The notes under the pieces: generated by a model
Database searches by the model: none
The model's input: the letters and a program-made list of their open reading frames with translations, nothing else
Told to the model about the DNA's origin: nothing
Translations under genes and position numbers: made by a program
DNA from: Syntrophaceae bacterium UBA2210
GTDB taxonomy: Bacteria; Desulfobacterota; Syntrophia; Syntrophales; UBA2210
Assembly: GCA_002327865.1 (NCBI GenBank)
Contig: DCUQ01000009.1
Location: 380,442 to 444,441, forward strand
DNA length: 64,000 nucleotides
Direction of reading: 5' to 3'
Shown here: positions 1-8,602 of the stretch, in pieces
Layout of the letters: every line of letters starts with the position of its first letter
How positions within the stretch are numbered: position 1 is the first letter of the stretch

Positions 1-771
1 TACGGCCCGGAGGTTTATACGGGACTTGTCATGATAGACGGATTTCTGGTGGGTGTCATAGGCAACCGCCAGGGTCTGCTTCCCGATTATCCCGAATACA
101 CGAATGAATATATCGGTGTGGGCGGTAAGCTTTATCGCCAGGGCCTGATCAAGATGAATGAGTTTGTAACACAATGCGGGCGTGACAGGATCCCTATTAT
201 CTGGTTTCAGGACACATCCGGCATCGATGTAGGTGATACCGCGGAGAAGGCGGAGCTCCTCGGCCTGGGACAGTCGCTGATCTACTCGATTGAACAGACT
301 AACCTGCCGATGATGCTGGTTGTTTTACGCAAAGGGGCCGCAGCTGCTCATTATGTGATGGGGGGTCCCACATCGAACAACAATAACGCATTCACACTCG
401 GTACCCCCGCCACGGAGATTTATGTAATGCATGGCGAGACGGCGGCCGCGGCGACTTATTCCAGACGGCTCGTCAAGGAAAAGGATGCCGGACATTCTCT
501 AAAAACGGTGATTGAAAAGATGAATGAAATGGTCAGACATTATGATGATACATCCCGTCCGGTGTATTGCGCGAAAGCGGGACTTGTGGACGAGATAGTG
601 CGTTTCGAAGATATCCGCAGATACATGGTGGCATTTACCGATAGTGTCTATCAGAATCCGAGGTCGATATGTCCAAGGCACCATATGATGCTCCCCCGAC
701 TTATAAGATCTCAGATCGTGAAGGGACCCGACCGGCCGAAAAAGAAAAATGAGCACATTGAAACGGGGTAA
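1..771 (+). CDS. gcdA: Glutaconyl-CoA decarboxylase alpha (carboxyltransferase) subunit, C-terminal part
   Basis: The open frame runs in from the left edge, so the N-terminal half is missing; the first ATG, at 31, is internal. The visible 256 or so residues are a carboxyltransferase (crotonase-fold) C domain. They show IPIIWFQDTSGIDVG, then the small-residue run GAAAAHYVMGG that forms an oxyanion hole, and the ending SRPVYCAKAGLVDEIVRFEDIR typical of GcdA. In the family this subunit moves the carboxyl group from glutaconyl-CoA to the biotin carrier of a Na+-pumping decarboxylase. That would fit a syntrophic or fermentative life on glutarate, benzoate or crotonate. A related acyl-CoA carboxylase beta subunit is the main alternative. 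The tail after residue 240 is rich in Lys. Confidence 0.8.
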   Translation, partial: YGPEVYTGLVMIDGFLVGVIGNRQGLLPDYPEYTNEYIGVGGKLYRQGLIKMNEFVTQCGRDRIPIIWFQDTSGIDVGDTAEKAELLGLGQSLIYSIEQTNLPMMLVVLRKGAAAAHYVMGGPTSNNNNAFTLGTPATEIYVMHGETAAAATYSRRLVKEKDAGHSLKTVIEKMNEMVRHYDDTSRPVYCAKAGLVDEIVRFEDIRRYMVAFTDSVYQNPRSICPRHHMMLPRLIRSQIVKGPDRPKKKNEHIETG

Positions 772-852
772 TATACTGTTCTTGAACAATTAATGAAAAT
801 TGTGTTAACTGCACATCATAGAAAAAGTGACGCTGGCATTTTGGAGGTTGAC

Positions 853-1296
853 ATGACGGAAAATAACGGTGAGAAGGGATTTGTTATAAAGGACAAAAGA
901 ATGTTCGATGAAGAAGGGAAAACTCGCGCGGATGCGGTGCGGGAAGATGAAACAAAGGGATCCGGACAGCAACAGCAGGCTGAAAAGGAGAATAAAACGA
1001 CAGGCAAGGAAGATGCGACGGAAAGAAATGAAGAAAAATATCAACTTCCCGAAATAAATTTTCATAACTTTTTGCTTTCTTTGTATACTTCGGTTCTTTT
1101 TAGCCTTGGAGAAATAGCCGATCCCGTGTCGGATAAAAAGGAGAAGAACCTCCAGGCGGCGAAGCAGACGATAGATATCCTGGGAATGTTAAAGGAAAAG
1201 ACGGCGAGAAACCTCGATAGCAACGAGAAGAATCTGCTGGACGGCATACTGTCTGAGTCCAGAATGAAATACGTGAAAGAATCGGAAAAACAATGA
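853..1296 (+). CDS. DUF1844-family protein
   Basis: A 147-residue protein, starting at 853 because TTGGAGG lies seven bases upstream; an upstream in-frame ATG at 793 has no such site. The N-terminal half is a low-complexity, charged, Gln/Lys/Glu-rich linker. The C-terminal half (INFHNFLLSLYTSVLFSLGE, then NLQAAKQTIDILGMLKEKT) is the DUF1844 domain, a short helical module of unknown function. Its stop codon overlaps the ispE start (ATGA), so the two are translationally coupled, an arrangement I recall from other deltaproteobacteria. No catalytic residues are recognised. Confidence 0.8.
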   Translation: MTENNGEKGFVIKDKRMFDEEGKTRADAVREDETKGSGQQQQAEKENKTTGKEDATERNEEKYQLPEINFHNFLLSLYTSVLFSLGEIADPVSDKKEKNLQAAKQTIDILGMLKEKTARNLDSNEKNLLDGILSESRMKYVKESEKQ

Positions 1297-2129
1297 TTGT
1301 CAGGCAGTCTCCCGCAAAGGTAAATCTTTTTCTCAAGGTTTTGAGGAAACGCAATGACGGTTACCACGATATTCTTAGTATCATGCAACGGATAAGCCTT
1401 TATGATGAGATGAAGTTCGATCTCAAAGGCACGGGAATCAGGATAATATGTCCCGGGGGAGCGGTTCCGGAGGATAAAAACAACATAGCCTACAAGGCGG
1501 CCGAAGCTATTCTCTCCGGTGCTTCCTGCCATTCGGGGGTTGAAATTACGATAGACAAGAAAATTCCCGTCGCGGCGGGACTCGGAGGAGGAAGTTCGAA
1601 CGCTGCGACTACTCTCTTGACCCTCAATGAGATTACAGGAGCGAAGTACAGTAAGAGCGAACTTATGAAAATCGGGGCAAAACTGGGAGCGGATGTCCCC
1701 TTTTTCATCTTTGGAAAGACAGCTCTTGCTTCCGGGATCGGTGATCGCCTCGAACCGGTGAAAGATATTCCCAAATTATGGTTTATACTGGTTAATCCCG
1801 GGTTTGAGATATATACAAGAGATATCTATGAAAATTTAAAATTGGGATTGACAAAAGAGCCAATAAAATATAGGATGCCCCGGTTTGCAACGATGTCTCA
1901 CGTCGCAGAGGGACTTTACAATGATTTGGAGGGAGTATCTTTCCGGTTTTACCCCGTATTATCGGATATCAAGAAGCTCTTGACTGCAAACGGTGCCCTT
2001 GGTTCTTTAATGTCGGGAAGTGGCCCCACCGTGTTTGGCCTTTTCAAGAACGAGGTGGAAGCAAGGAAAGCCGAGCAGAACTTGAAAGAAGCTCAAATCG
2101 GATCGGTATTCAGAGCGTATTCAATATGA
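1293..2129 (+). CDS. ispE: 4-diphosphocytidyl-2-C-methyl-D-erythritol kinase
   Basis: A 278-residue GHMP kinase of normal length for IspE. It phosphorylates CDP-methylerythritol at the 2-hydroxyl in the cytosolic MEP pathway to isoprenoids. The N-terminal PAKVNLFLKVL carries the conserved Lys9. The ATP loop PVAAGLGGGSSNAA lies near residues 87-100, and GADVPFF near 133-139 supplies the catalytic Asp. The C-terminal SGSGPTVFGLF is the third GHMP motif. The start overlaps the DUF1844 stop by four bases. The stop codon directly abuts the first base of tRNA-Gln, so the transcript probably continues through the tRNA into prs. Confidence 0.96.
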   Translation: MIVRQSPAKVNLFLKVLRKRNDGYHDILSIMQRISLYDEMKFDLKGTGIRIICPGGAVPEDKNNIAYKAAEAILSGASCHSGVEITIDKKIPVAAGLGGGSSNAATTLLTLNEITGAKYSKSELMKIGAKLGADVPFFIFGKTALASGIGDRLEPVKDIPKLWFILVNPGFEIYTRDIYENLKLGLTKEPIKYRMPRFATMSHVAEGLYNDLEGVSFRFYPVLSDIKKLLTANGALGSLMSGSGPTVFGLFKNEVEARKAEQNLKEAQIGSVFRAYSI

Positions 2130-2204
2130 TGGGGCGTCGTCAAGCGGTAAGACACAGGATTTTGGTTCCTGCATCCGGAGGTTCGAATCCTCCCGCCCCA
2201 ACCA
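2130..2204 (+). tRNA. tRNA-Gln (anticodon TTG)
   Basis: The sequence folds as a cloverleaf. The acceptor arm TGGGGCG (2130-2136) pairs with CGCCCCA (2194-2200). The anticodon stem CAGGA (2155-2159) pairs with TCCTG (2167-2171), and the anticodon TTG is at 2162-2164. The T arm ends in GGTTCGAATCC. The discriminator is A2201 and CCA is encoded at 2202-2204. It sits with no gap after the ispE stop codon and 23 bases before prs, so it must be cut out of a protein-coding transcript. Confidence 0.96.
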
Positions 2205-2227
2205 GATTGCAAGAAAGAAGCGCGTAG

Positions 2228-3172
2228 ATGTTAGAAAGAATGAGAATATTTTCGGGAAATTCCAGCCGGGTTCTTGCGGGTAATATCTGCAAAAAACTAG
2301 GGATCTCCTTGGGTAAGGCAAATGTTTCAACATTCAGCGATGGTGAGACAAGGGTGGAGATCGACGAGAATGTAAGGGGGATGGATGTATTTGTAGTCCA
2401 GTCCACCGCTACACCGGTAAATAACAATCTGATGGAGCTTCTCATAATGATAGACGCTTTGAAAAGGGCGTCTGCGGACAGAATAACCGCTGTTGTACCA
2501 TATTATGGTTATGCCAGGCAGGATCGGAAAGTGCTCCCAAGGGCGCCCATCACTGCAAAACTGGTAGCGGACCTGCTTACTTCAGCAGGTGCAAACCGTG
2601 TTATATCGGTGGATCTCCATGCCGGACAGATCCAGGGTTTTTTCAATATTCCCGTTGATAATCTCTATGCAACCCCGATTCTTCTTGAGTATATAAAACG
2701 AACTTATAACAGTACTAATTTAGTGATAGTTTCCCCGGATACCGGTGGCGTTGTAAGAGCGAGAGCTTTTGCCAAAAGATTGGGTGCCACGCTGGCGATT
2801 GTCGACAAGCGGAGAGATGCCCCTAATGAATCAGAGGTAATGAATGTTATCGGTACCGTGAAGGATAAAGAAGCGATCATTCTTGATGATTTGATCGATA
2901 CTGCAGGTACGGTGGTACAGGCTGCCGAAGCCATAAAAAACGAAGGAGCTATAGAGGTTTCCGTTTGCTGTACTCATCCCGTGCTCTCGGGGCCGGCGAT
3001 AGACAGAATACAATCTTCTATTGTAAAAGAGGTTATTGTTACGGATACGATCTCCCTGCATGAAAAAGCGCAGTCTTGTGAAAAAATAAAAGTCCTTTCG
3101 ATAGCGGGGGTTTTGAGCGAAGCTATAAAAAGGATATATTACAATGAGTCTATAAGCTCACTGTTTATTTAG
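2228..3172 (+). CDS. prs: Ribose-phosphate pyrophosphokinase
   Basis: A 314-residue class I PRPP synthetase. It makes PRPP from ribose-5-phosphate and ATP for purine, pyrimidine, His, Trp and NAD synthesis. Visible motifs are the N-terminal IFSGNSSR, AVVPYYGYARQDRK (ATP flexible loop region), VISVDLHAGQIQGFF, the pyrophosphate loop VSPDTGGVVRARAFAK, and the PRPP-binding motif ILDDLIDTAGTV. The start at 2228 adds four residues to the usual N terminus; the in-frame ATG at 2240 gives the more typical MRIFSG start, and the Shine-Dalgarno signal does not separate them clearly. It is followed nine bases later by rplY. Confidence 0.97.
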   Translation: MLERMRIFSGNSSRVLAGNICKKLGISLGKANVSTFSDGETRVEIDENVRGMDVFVVQSTATPVNNNLMELLIMIDALKRASADRITAVVPYYGYARQDRKVLPRAPITAKLVADLLTSAGANRVISVDLHAGQIQGFFNIPVDNLYATPILLEYIKRTYNSTNLVIVSPDTGGVVRARAFAKRLGATLAIVDKRRDAPNESEVMNVIGTVKDKEAIILDDLIDTAGTVVQAAEAIKNEGAIEVSVCCTHPVLSGPAIDRIQSSIVKEVIVTDTISLHEKAQSCEKIKVLSIAGVLSEAIKRIYYNESISSLFI

Positions 3173-3181
3173 GAGTTACGA

Positions 3182-3838
3182 ATGAAAACGATTGCATTAC
3201 ATGCTCAGGTACGTGGAGGCCTTGGAAAAGGCAGTTCAAGGAAATTGCGTTCGGGAGGTTTTGTGCCGGCCATATTTTATGGTTATGAGGCCGGGCCTAT
3301 AACGATAAAGGTCAATACGGCCGAATTGGTCAAAGCATTGGTTAAGGAAAGAGGAGAAACGGTTTTTGTAAAACTTGTCATAGACTCCGGCAAGGGAGGC
3401 GGCAAGGTCGAGAAGCTGTCGGTAATCAAAGACATGCAGGTAGATACAGCCAGCAGGAAACCTGTGCATGTGGATTTTTATGCAATACGGGCAGACAGGA
3501 TCCTTTCCGTCGATGTTCCGCTTATTTTATCAGGTGATCCGGTTGGTGTAGAAAGAGGCGGTGAACTGCAACAGTTGAAGCGGGTCTTAAAAGTGTCGGG
3601 GCTTCCCGCTGATCTTCCCGAAACTCTTGAGATAGATGTCAGCGGTCTCGCTATAGGTGATTCCGTCAAGGTTAAAGATATTGTTGTTAAAGGAGAAGCT
3701 CAAATTCTTGATCTTGACGATGTGGCCGTTGCGTCTGTTGTGCCGACAAGGGCAAGTCTGATTATGACGGAAGAGCCGGGCGAAAAAGAAAAAGTTACTG
3801 CAGAAGCAGCGACTTCCGTATCGGAGGATGAGCAGTAA
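3182..3838 (+). CDS. rplY: 50S ribosomal protein L25 (Ctc form)
   Basis: A 218-residue protein of the long L25/TL5/Ctc form, which binds 5S rRNA. The N-terminal domain has RGGLGKGSSRKLRSGGFVPAIFYG, the 5S-binding signature. The second, all-beta domain (VDVPLILSGDPVGVERGGELQQ and ending near VVPTRA) is the TL5 C domain absent from the short E. coli protein. A short acidic tail (EEPGEKEKVTAEAATSVSEDEQ region) follows. It begins with GGAG five bases before the ATG. Clustering with prs and pth is the usual order in this group. Confidence 0.95.
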   Translation: MKTIALHAQVRGGLGKGSSRKLRSGGFVPAIFYGYEAGPITIKVNTAELVKALVKERGETVFVKLVIDSGKGGGKVEKLSVIKDMQVDTASRKPVHVDFYAIRADRILSVDVPLILSGDPVGVERGGELQQLKRVLKVSGLPADLPETLEIDVSGLAIGDSVKVKDIVVKGEAQILDLDDVAVASVVPTRASLIMTEEPGEKEKVTAEAATSVSEDEQ

Positions 3839-3876
3839 CAGGCCGGGCTAATAATAGTTCTCCAACAGGGGGACAA

Positions 3877-4467
3877 GTGAAACTTGTAGTTGGACTCGGG
3901 AATCCCGGTGTCAGATACTCCTACAGCAGGCATAATATAGGGTTTCTTGTCCTGGATACTCTGTCTCGAAGGGAAGGGATAGGAGTTAACCGCGCGAAGT
4001 TCGATTCCCTTATCGGCAGGGGATTCATTTCAGGGACACCGGTTGTATTGGCGAAACCGCAAACCTTTATGAACCTCAGTGGTGTTACTGTAGGGAAATT
4101 GGTTGGTTATTTTGGTATCAACACCGAAGATGTAATAGTGATTCATGATGATCTGGATTTTCCGATCGGAGATGTCCGCATAAAGTTGGGTGGTGGCGCG
4201 GGCGGTCACAAAGGCGTACAGTCTGTTATTGATCGTCTCGGGGATTCGGAATTTGTCAGAATTCGTTTGGGTATCGGCAGGCCGGTAGCGGGGAAAACAG
4301 CGGAAAGTTATGTGCTTGAGCGATTTCCAGAGCCTGCGATGCAGGTCGTGCCCGATGCTGTTGAAAGGGCATGTGATGCTGTAGGTGCAGTCATTTCTTC
4401 CGGTGTTCAAGCGGCGATGAACAAATTGAATGTAAGAGTTATAAAAGAATTAAACGTGGAGGTATAA
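3877..4467 (+). CDS. pth: Peptidyl-tRNA hydrolase
   Basis: A 196-residue Pth of normal length, starting with GTG after AGGGGGACAA. It cleaves the ester bond of peptidyl-tRNAs that drop off ribosomes. Key residues are visible: Asn9 in GLGNPG, the catalytic His19 in SRHNIGF, Asn in KPQTFMNLSG near residue 67, and Asp in IHDDLDFPIG near 92. GGAGGHKGVQSVIDRLG follows, as in the family. It is 38 bases after rplY and is probably co-transcribed. The following gene is a pyrophosphatase rather than ychF, which I read as an insertion into an otherwise conserved order. Confidence 0.96.
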   Translation: MKLVVGLGNPGVRYSYSRHNIGFLVLDTLSRREGIGVNRAKFDSLIGRGFISGTPVVLAKPQTFMNLSGVTVGKLVGYFGINTEDVIVIHDDLDFPIGDVRIKLGGGAGGHKGVQSVIDRLGDSEFVRIRLGIGRPVAGKTAESYVLERFPEPAMQVVPDAVERACDAVGAVISSGVQAAMNKLNVRVIKELNVEV

Positions 4468-4675
4468 ACGGGACCATAGTATTTAGGGTGGGTTTTGCCT
4501 GTTATTGACCTGTTTTCGCGTGTCGCGCTTGCAAAAAAGAGATGATTTACGGGCAGGCTATGAATACCGTTTATACAAAACCGTTACTGTCCCTTCCATG
4601 TGATTAGTTTTATGCAGGTTTATTATGTAAGCAGTGTTGGGTCAGTAGTAATTTTAAAGAGGAGGTTTAGACACA

Positions 4676-7108
4676 ATGTTTAAGAAAATTTGGTATTTTT
4701 TATCAATCGTCTTCATGACGCTCTTTTTGTTTGCTCCGATGGCACAGGCGGGAGAAGCGGACATTAACCTGCCTGACCTGTCCCAGGTTACATTTAATGT
4801 CCTGGGAGGAACGGTCGGTGGTCTCTCGCTGATGTACTGGGGACTTGTAGTTTGTGTAATCGGGTTAGGCTTCGGGGTTGTCCAGTATATCCAGACAAAA
4901 AACCTGCCTGCCCACCAGGCGATGCTTGAGGTCTCAGAGATAATCTGGCAAACCTGCAAAACGTATGTCTTGCAGCAGGGCAAGTTCCTTATCGGCCTGT
5001 GGATTCTTATCGGTATTTGTATTGTGTACTATTTTGCCGGTCTGCAACATATGTCATTTGGAGGAGTTTTCATCATCCTGGTCTGCTCGATCTTTGGAAT
5101 CCTCGGCTCTTACAGTGTCGCCTGGTTCGGTATCCGGATCAACACGGTGGCAAATTCCAGATCCGCATTTGCATCGCTTCGGGGAAATCCCCTGAATGTT
5201 GTAACTATCCCCTTGAGATCGGGAATGAGCGTGGGGTTGCTCCTTGTGAGTGTTGAGCTTTTCTTCATGATTTGCATTCTCTGCTTTATCCCGAAGGAAC
5301 TGGCCGGTCCCTCTTTTGTGGGGTTTGCGATCGGTGAGTCTCTGGGCGCAACCGCATTGAGGATCTGCGGTGGTATCTTTACCAAGATTGCCGACCTGGG
5401 CTCCGACCTTATGAAGATATTCATGAAACTTCCCGAAGATGACCCCAGGAACCCGGGCGTTATCGCGGACTGTACGGGCGACAACGCTGGTGACAGTGTC
5501 GGTCCTACCGCGGACGGTTTTGAAACGTACGGCGTAACCGGTGTCGCGTTGATCGCATTCCTGGCGCTTGCCATGGCATTTGCGCCGGCTCTCTGCGGAC
5601 AGCTGATCATCTGGATATTCGCAATGCGCGTTCTCATGATATTGACCGCGCTGGCGTCGTATTTCCTGACCGGCCGACTGAACCATTCCCTGTATGGTAA
5701 CAAATCGGATTTCGACTTTGAGGCGCCGTTGACACACCTGATATGGGTAACTTCCATAACTTCAATCATTGTTACGTTTGTCGCAAGTTATTTACTCCTT
5801 GCCTCTTTTACCGGGGAATTGTCTTCGCTGTGGTGGGCGCTGTCCATCATTATAAGTTGCGGGACCATTGCGGGTGCCCTCATTCCGGAGATGACGAAGG
5901 TGTTTACGAGCACCAATGCTCGTCACGTCAAGGAAATTGTAACCAGCAGCAAGCAGGGTGGTGCTTCACTGAATATCCTTTCGGGACTCGTCGCCGGTAA
6001 CTTCTCCGCATTCTGGGAAGGCCTGGTTATCATCATTCTGATGTTTATCGCGTACATGGTCTCAAAAAATCCGGCAATTATGTCGCTAATGCCTCCCGAA
6101 TATGCCTTTGCTGCTCCTGTTTTCGCATTCGGTCTGGTCGCATTCGGTTTTCTAGGAATGGGTCCGGTCACGATAGCCGTAGACAGTTTCGGCCCGGTGG
6201 CTGATAACGCGCAGTCGATCTATGAGCTTTCAAGGATCGAAAAACAACCTGATATCGATGAAGATATCAAGAAAAACTTTGGATTTACTCCCGACTGGAA
6301 AAAGGCAAAGCACTACCTTGAGGCAACCGACGGTGCGGGAAATACCTTTAAGGCAACCGCAAAACCGGTCCTCATCGGGACCGCGGTAGTGGGTGCCACG
6401 ACCATGATCTTCGGTATCATTATACTGTTGGAGCATGTGTACGGGAACGTCATTGCCAGCCTGAGTCTGGTCCAGCCGCAGATAATTCTTGGCTTGATTA
6501 TGGGTGGGGCCGTGATTTACTGGTTTACAGGCGCGTCGATCCAGGCCGTTGTAACAGGCTCTTACAGCGCGGTTGTTTTTATTAAAAACAATACGAACCT
6601 GCAGGACGAAGCCGCGTCAATCGAGAGCAGCAAAAAGGTTGTCAAGATCTGTACTATCGCTGCGCAAAAAGGGATGATCAATATTTTTATTGTCATTTTC
6701 TTTATGGCTCTCAGCCTTGCCTTTTTTAACGCCCATTTCTTCATCGGGTATCTTGTCGGTATCGCATTTTTCGGTTTGTTCCAGGCGATATTCATGGCCA
6801 ACGCAGGTGGCGCATGGGATAATGCCAAGAAAATAGTCGAAGTCGATATGAAAGAAGCAGGAACTCCCTTGCATGAAGCGGCGGTTGTCGGCGATACGGT
6901 TGGTGATCCCTTCAAAGACACATCTTCGGTATCTCTGAACCCGGTTATCAAGTTTACGACTCTGTTCGGTCTGCTGGCCGTAGAGATAGCCGTGTCGATG
7001 CATAGCGCCGGCTTGAAGCTTGTTATTGCCGCTGTGTTCTTCCTGGTAGCGCTGGTTTTTGTCTATCGCTCATTCTATTCATCGCGTATCTCCGAAGAAC
7101 AGATATAA
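4676..7108 (+). CDS. hppA: Membrane-bound H+-translocating pyrophosphatase, divergent K+-independent type
   Basis: An 810-residue polytopic membrane protein with an N-terminal signal-like segment (ending near APMAQAGEA) and about 16 further hydrophobic spans. It couples PPi hydrolysis to cation pumping. The substrate site is intact: DLGSDLM, then EDDPRNPGVIADCTGDNAG and DGFETYG near residues 253-285, and GDTVGDPFKDTSS near 738. Lys559 in GNTFKATAK sits where a Lys gives K+ independence. The spacing between DLGSDL and EDDPRN is one residue shorter than in canonical enzymes. Its extra length and diverged core resemble the Na+-regulated H+-PPase clade known from Chlorobium limicola; that placement is inference. 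A GAGGAGG site precedes the ATG and a strong terminator follows. Confidence 0.9.
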   Translation: MFKKIWYFLSIVFMTLFLFAPMAQAGEADINLPDLSQVTFNVLGGTVGGLSLMYWGLVVCVIGLGFGVVQYIQTKNLPAHQAMLEVSEIIWQTCKTYVLQQGKFLIGLWILIGICIVYYFAGLQHMSFGGVFIILVCSIFGILGSYSVAWFGIRINTVANSRSAFASLRGNPLNVVTIPLRSGMSVGLLLVSVELFFMICILCFIPKELAGPSFVGFAIGESLGATALRICGGIFTKIADLGSDLMKIFMKLPEDDPRNPGVIADCTGDNAGDSVGPTADGFETYGVTGVALIAFLALAMAFAPALCGQLIIWIFAMRVLMILTALASYFLTGRLNHSLYGNKSDFDFEAPLTHLIWVTSITSIIVTFVASYLLLASFTGELSSLWWALSIIISCGTIAGALIPEMTKVFTSTNARHVKEIVTSSKQGGASLNILSGLVAGNFSAFWEGLVIIILMFIAYMVSKNPAIMSLMPPEYAFAAPVFAFGLVAFGFLGMGPVTIAVDSFGPVADNAQSIYELSRIEKQPDIDEDIKKNFGFTPDWKKAKHYLEATDGAGNTFKATAKPVLIGTAVVGATTMIFGIIILLEHVYGNVIASLSLVQPQIILGLIMGGAVIYWFTGASIQAVVTGSYSAVVFIKNNTNLQDEAASIESSKKVVKICTIAAQKGMINIFIVIFFMALSLAFFNAHFFIGYLVGIAFFGLFQAIFMANAGGAWDNAKKIVEVDMKEAGTPLHEAAVVGDTVGDPFKDTSSVSLNPVIKFTTLFGLLAVEIAVSMHSAGLKLVIAAVFFLVALVFVYRSFYSSRISEEQI

Positions 7109-7128
7109 GATAAATCTGTTATATTTGT

Positions 7129-7172
7129 AAGCACAAAAAGCGCCCGTATTCCGGGCGCTTTTTGTGCTTTTA
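7129..7172 (+). terminator. Rho-independent terminator after hppA
   Basis: A perfect 18-base-pair inverted repeat, 7129-7146 with 7152-7169, has a five-base loop (TATTC) and a GC-rich top. The pyrimidine-rich descending arm ends in TTTTTGTGCTTTTATT. The stop codon of hppA is 21 bases upstream. The A-rich left arm means it could also act on the minus strand, but no minus-strand gene ends here. Confidence 0.9.
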
Positions 7173-7273
7173 TTGCTTTCTACCGAATGATCTGCTAAAA
7201 GAGGAAACCAAAATGGATAGCGAAGGGGATAAACAACATACGCATTCTCCTTCGTTCCGGAAGGAGCCAGTCT

Positions 7274-8368
7274 ATGGGTTTCAGGTGCGGGATCATTGGT
7301 CTCCCTAATGTCGGCAAATCCACCATCTTTAATGCTCTGACAGCTGCCGGTGCCGAGGTGGCTAATTATCCCTTCTGTACTATTAGTCCTAATATCGGCG
7401 TTGTTCCTGTTCCTGATCCGCGGCTTGAAAATATCGCGAGAATAATACATCCCCCCAAGTTTACCTATACTACCATAGAATTTCTTGACATTGCCGGGCT
7501 GGTGAAAGGTGCGAGCAGAGGAGAAGGTTTGGGAAACAGGTTTCTCGGAAATATACGGGATGTCGATGCGATTGTGCATATCGTGCGTTGTTTCGACAAT
7601 CCCAATGTCTCTCATGTCCATGGTACCGTGGCCCCCGCGAATGACATCGAGGTCGTCGAGATGGAACTGCTTCTGGCTGATCTTGAGACTGTCGAAAAAA
7701 GAATAGATAAGATAGAAAAATCAGCGCGTGCAGGAGATAAATCCCTCCGTGGTGAACAGGATCTATATCATATGATACGGGAATATCTGGGCAAGAATAT
7801 TCCCGTTCGAAACATCGAACTGAGTCATGAGGCAAAAGCCATTCTGAAAGAACTTAATCTCATTACGGCCAAGAAGGTTCTCTATGTGGCTAATGTCAGC
7901 GAATCCGAGCTTAAAGAGAATGGGGAATATACAAAAACCGTCGAGGAAATAGCGAAATCGAAAGCATCGGAAGCGATCGTCATTTGCGGTGACATAGAGT
8001 CGGAAATGATGGATCTTCCAGAGGATGACAGAAGGGAATTTCTTGAAGACCTCGGATTAACCGAGTCGGGGCTCCAGAAACTGATAAAGGCCGGTTACCG
8101 TATGCTGGATCTGATCACTTTCTATACGGCGGCTGGTACGGAACTTCGTGCCTGGACGATCCCTGCGGGCACGCAGGCTTTGCAAGCAGCCGGAAAGATA
8201 CACTCTGATATGCAACGGGGTTTTATACGGGCTGAAGTTCTCAATTATGAAGATTTTGTCAAAGCCGGCAGCATACCTGCCGCAAAAGAAAAGGGTCTTA
8301 TCAGGATAGAGGGCAAAGATCATGTTATCCTTGATGGAGATATAGTATATTTCAGGTTTAATGTTTGA
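7274..8368 (+). CDS. ychF: Redox-regulated ATPase YchF (Obg-family P-loop)
   Basis: A 364-residue protein matching YchF throughout. The G1 motif is GLPNVGKST near residues 9-17 and G3 is [10 protein letters not shown]. The position of the guanine-specifying NKxD is occupied by NVSE, which in this family switches preference to ATP. A coiled-coil insert ([13 protein letters not shown]) and a C-terminal TGS-like domain ([18 protein letters not shown]...GFIRAEV) complete it. It associates with the ribosome and is linked to translation and stress. It starts after GGAAGGAGCC. The terminator at 7129 separates it from hppA, so it has its own promoter, not identified here. Confidence 0.96.
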   Translation: MGFRCGIIGLPNVGKSTIFNALTAAGAEVANYPFCTISPNIGVVPVPDPRLENIARIIHPPKFTYTTIEFLDIAGLVKGASRGEGLGNRFLGNIRDVDAIVHIVRCFDNPNVSHVHGTVAPANDIEVVEMELLLADLETVEKRIDKIEKSARAGDKSLRGEQDLYHMIREYLGKNIPVRNIELSHEAKAILKELNLITAKKVLYVANVSESELKENGEYTKTVEEIAKSKASEAIVICGDIESEMMDLPEDDRREFLEDLGLTESGLQKLIKAGYRMLDLITFYTAAGTELRAWTIPAGTQALQAAGKIHSDMQRGFIRAEVLNYEDFVKAGSIPAAKEKGLIRIEGKDHVILDGDIVYFRFNV

Positions 8369-8390
8369 TGGTGGGAGAAAATGGCATTAT

Positions 8391-8455
8391 GGATGACTGG
8401 AGGTTTTAGCATCTCCAGTCATCCGATATATAAACAGAGAGAAAGCAAATCTCTC
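8391..8455 (+). other. Two hairpins in the ychF 3-prime region
   Basis: The first is a perfect 12-base-pair stem, 8391-8402 with 8413-8424, around a ten-base loop. The second is a six-base-pair stem, GAGAGA (8437-8442) with TCTCTC (8450-8455). Neither is followed by a run of T, so they are not standard terminators. They may be Rho-type or processing structures at the ychF mRNA end, or the 5-prime part of the structured region that continues to 8595. Confidence 0.5.
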
Positions 8456-8595
8456 AGATTCACAGGGGGGTCGGTGAGTGGAAAGGAGGGAACAACAAAA
8501 CCACCCACCGACGTATAAAAACTACTTTTGTATCCTCAGGATTTAAGGGGGGGCCGATGAGTGGCAAGGAGAGACTAGAACAACCACCCACCGGC
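8456..8595 (+). ncRNA. Candidate structured RNA: tandem duplicated hairpin
   Basis: Two copies of a unit of about 60 bases lie 83 bases apart. Each has CTCAG-ATT, a run of six or seven G, a 12-position stem, and a 19-base purine-rich loop containing AAGGAG. Copy 1 pairs 8470-8481 with 8501-8512; copy 2 pairs 8553-8564 with 8584-8595. The second pair is T8471-A8511 in copy 1 and C8554-G8594 in copy 2, a compensatory change. An A-C mismatch (A8477/C8505 and A8560/C8588) is kept in both. This supports selection on an RNA fold rather than on coding. I recognise no named RNA family, and which strand is transcribed is not certain. The loop GGA motifs would suit CsrA-type binding, but that is speculation. 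Confidence 0.45.
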
Positions 8596-8602
8596 AACTG
8601 TT

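Noticed and set aside
5054-5769. Two minus-strand frames of over 200 codons
   Set aside because: Both lie opposite the pyrophosphatase gene and are made of charged, motif-free sequence.
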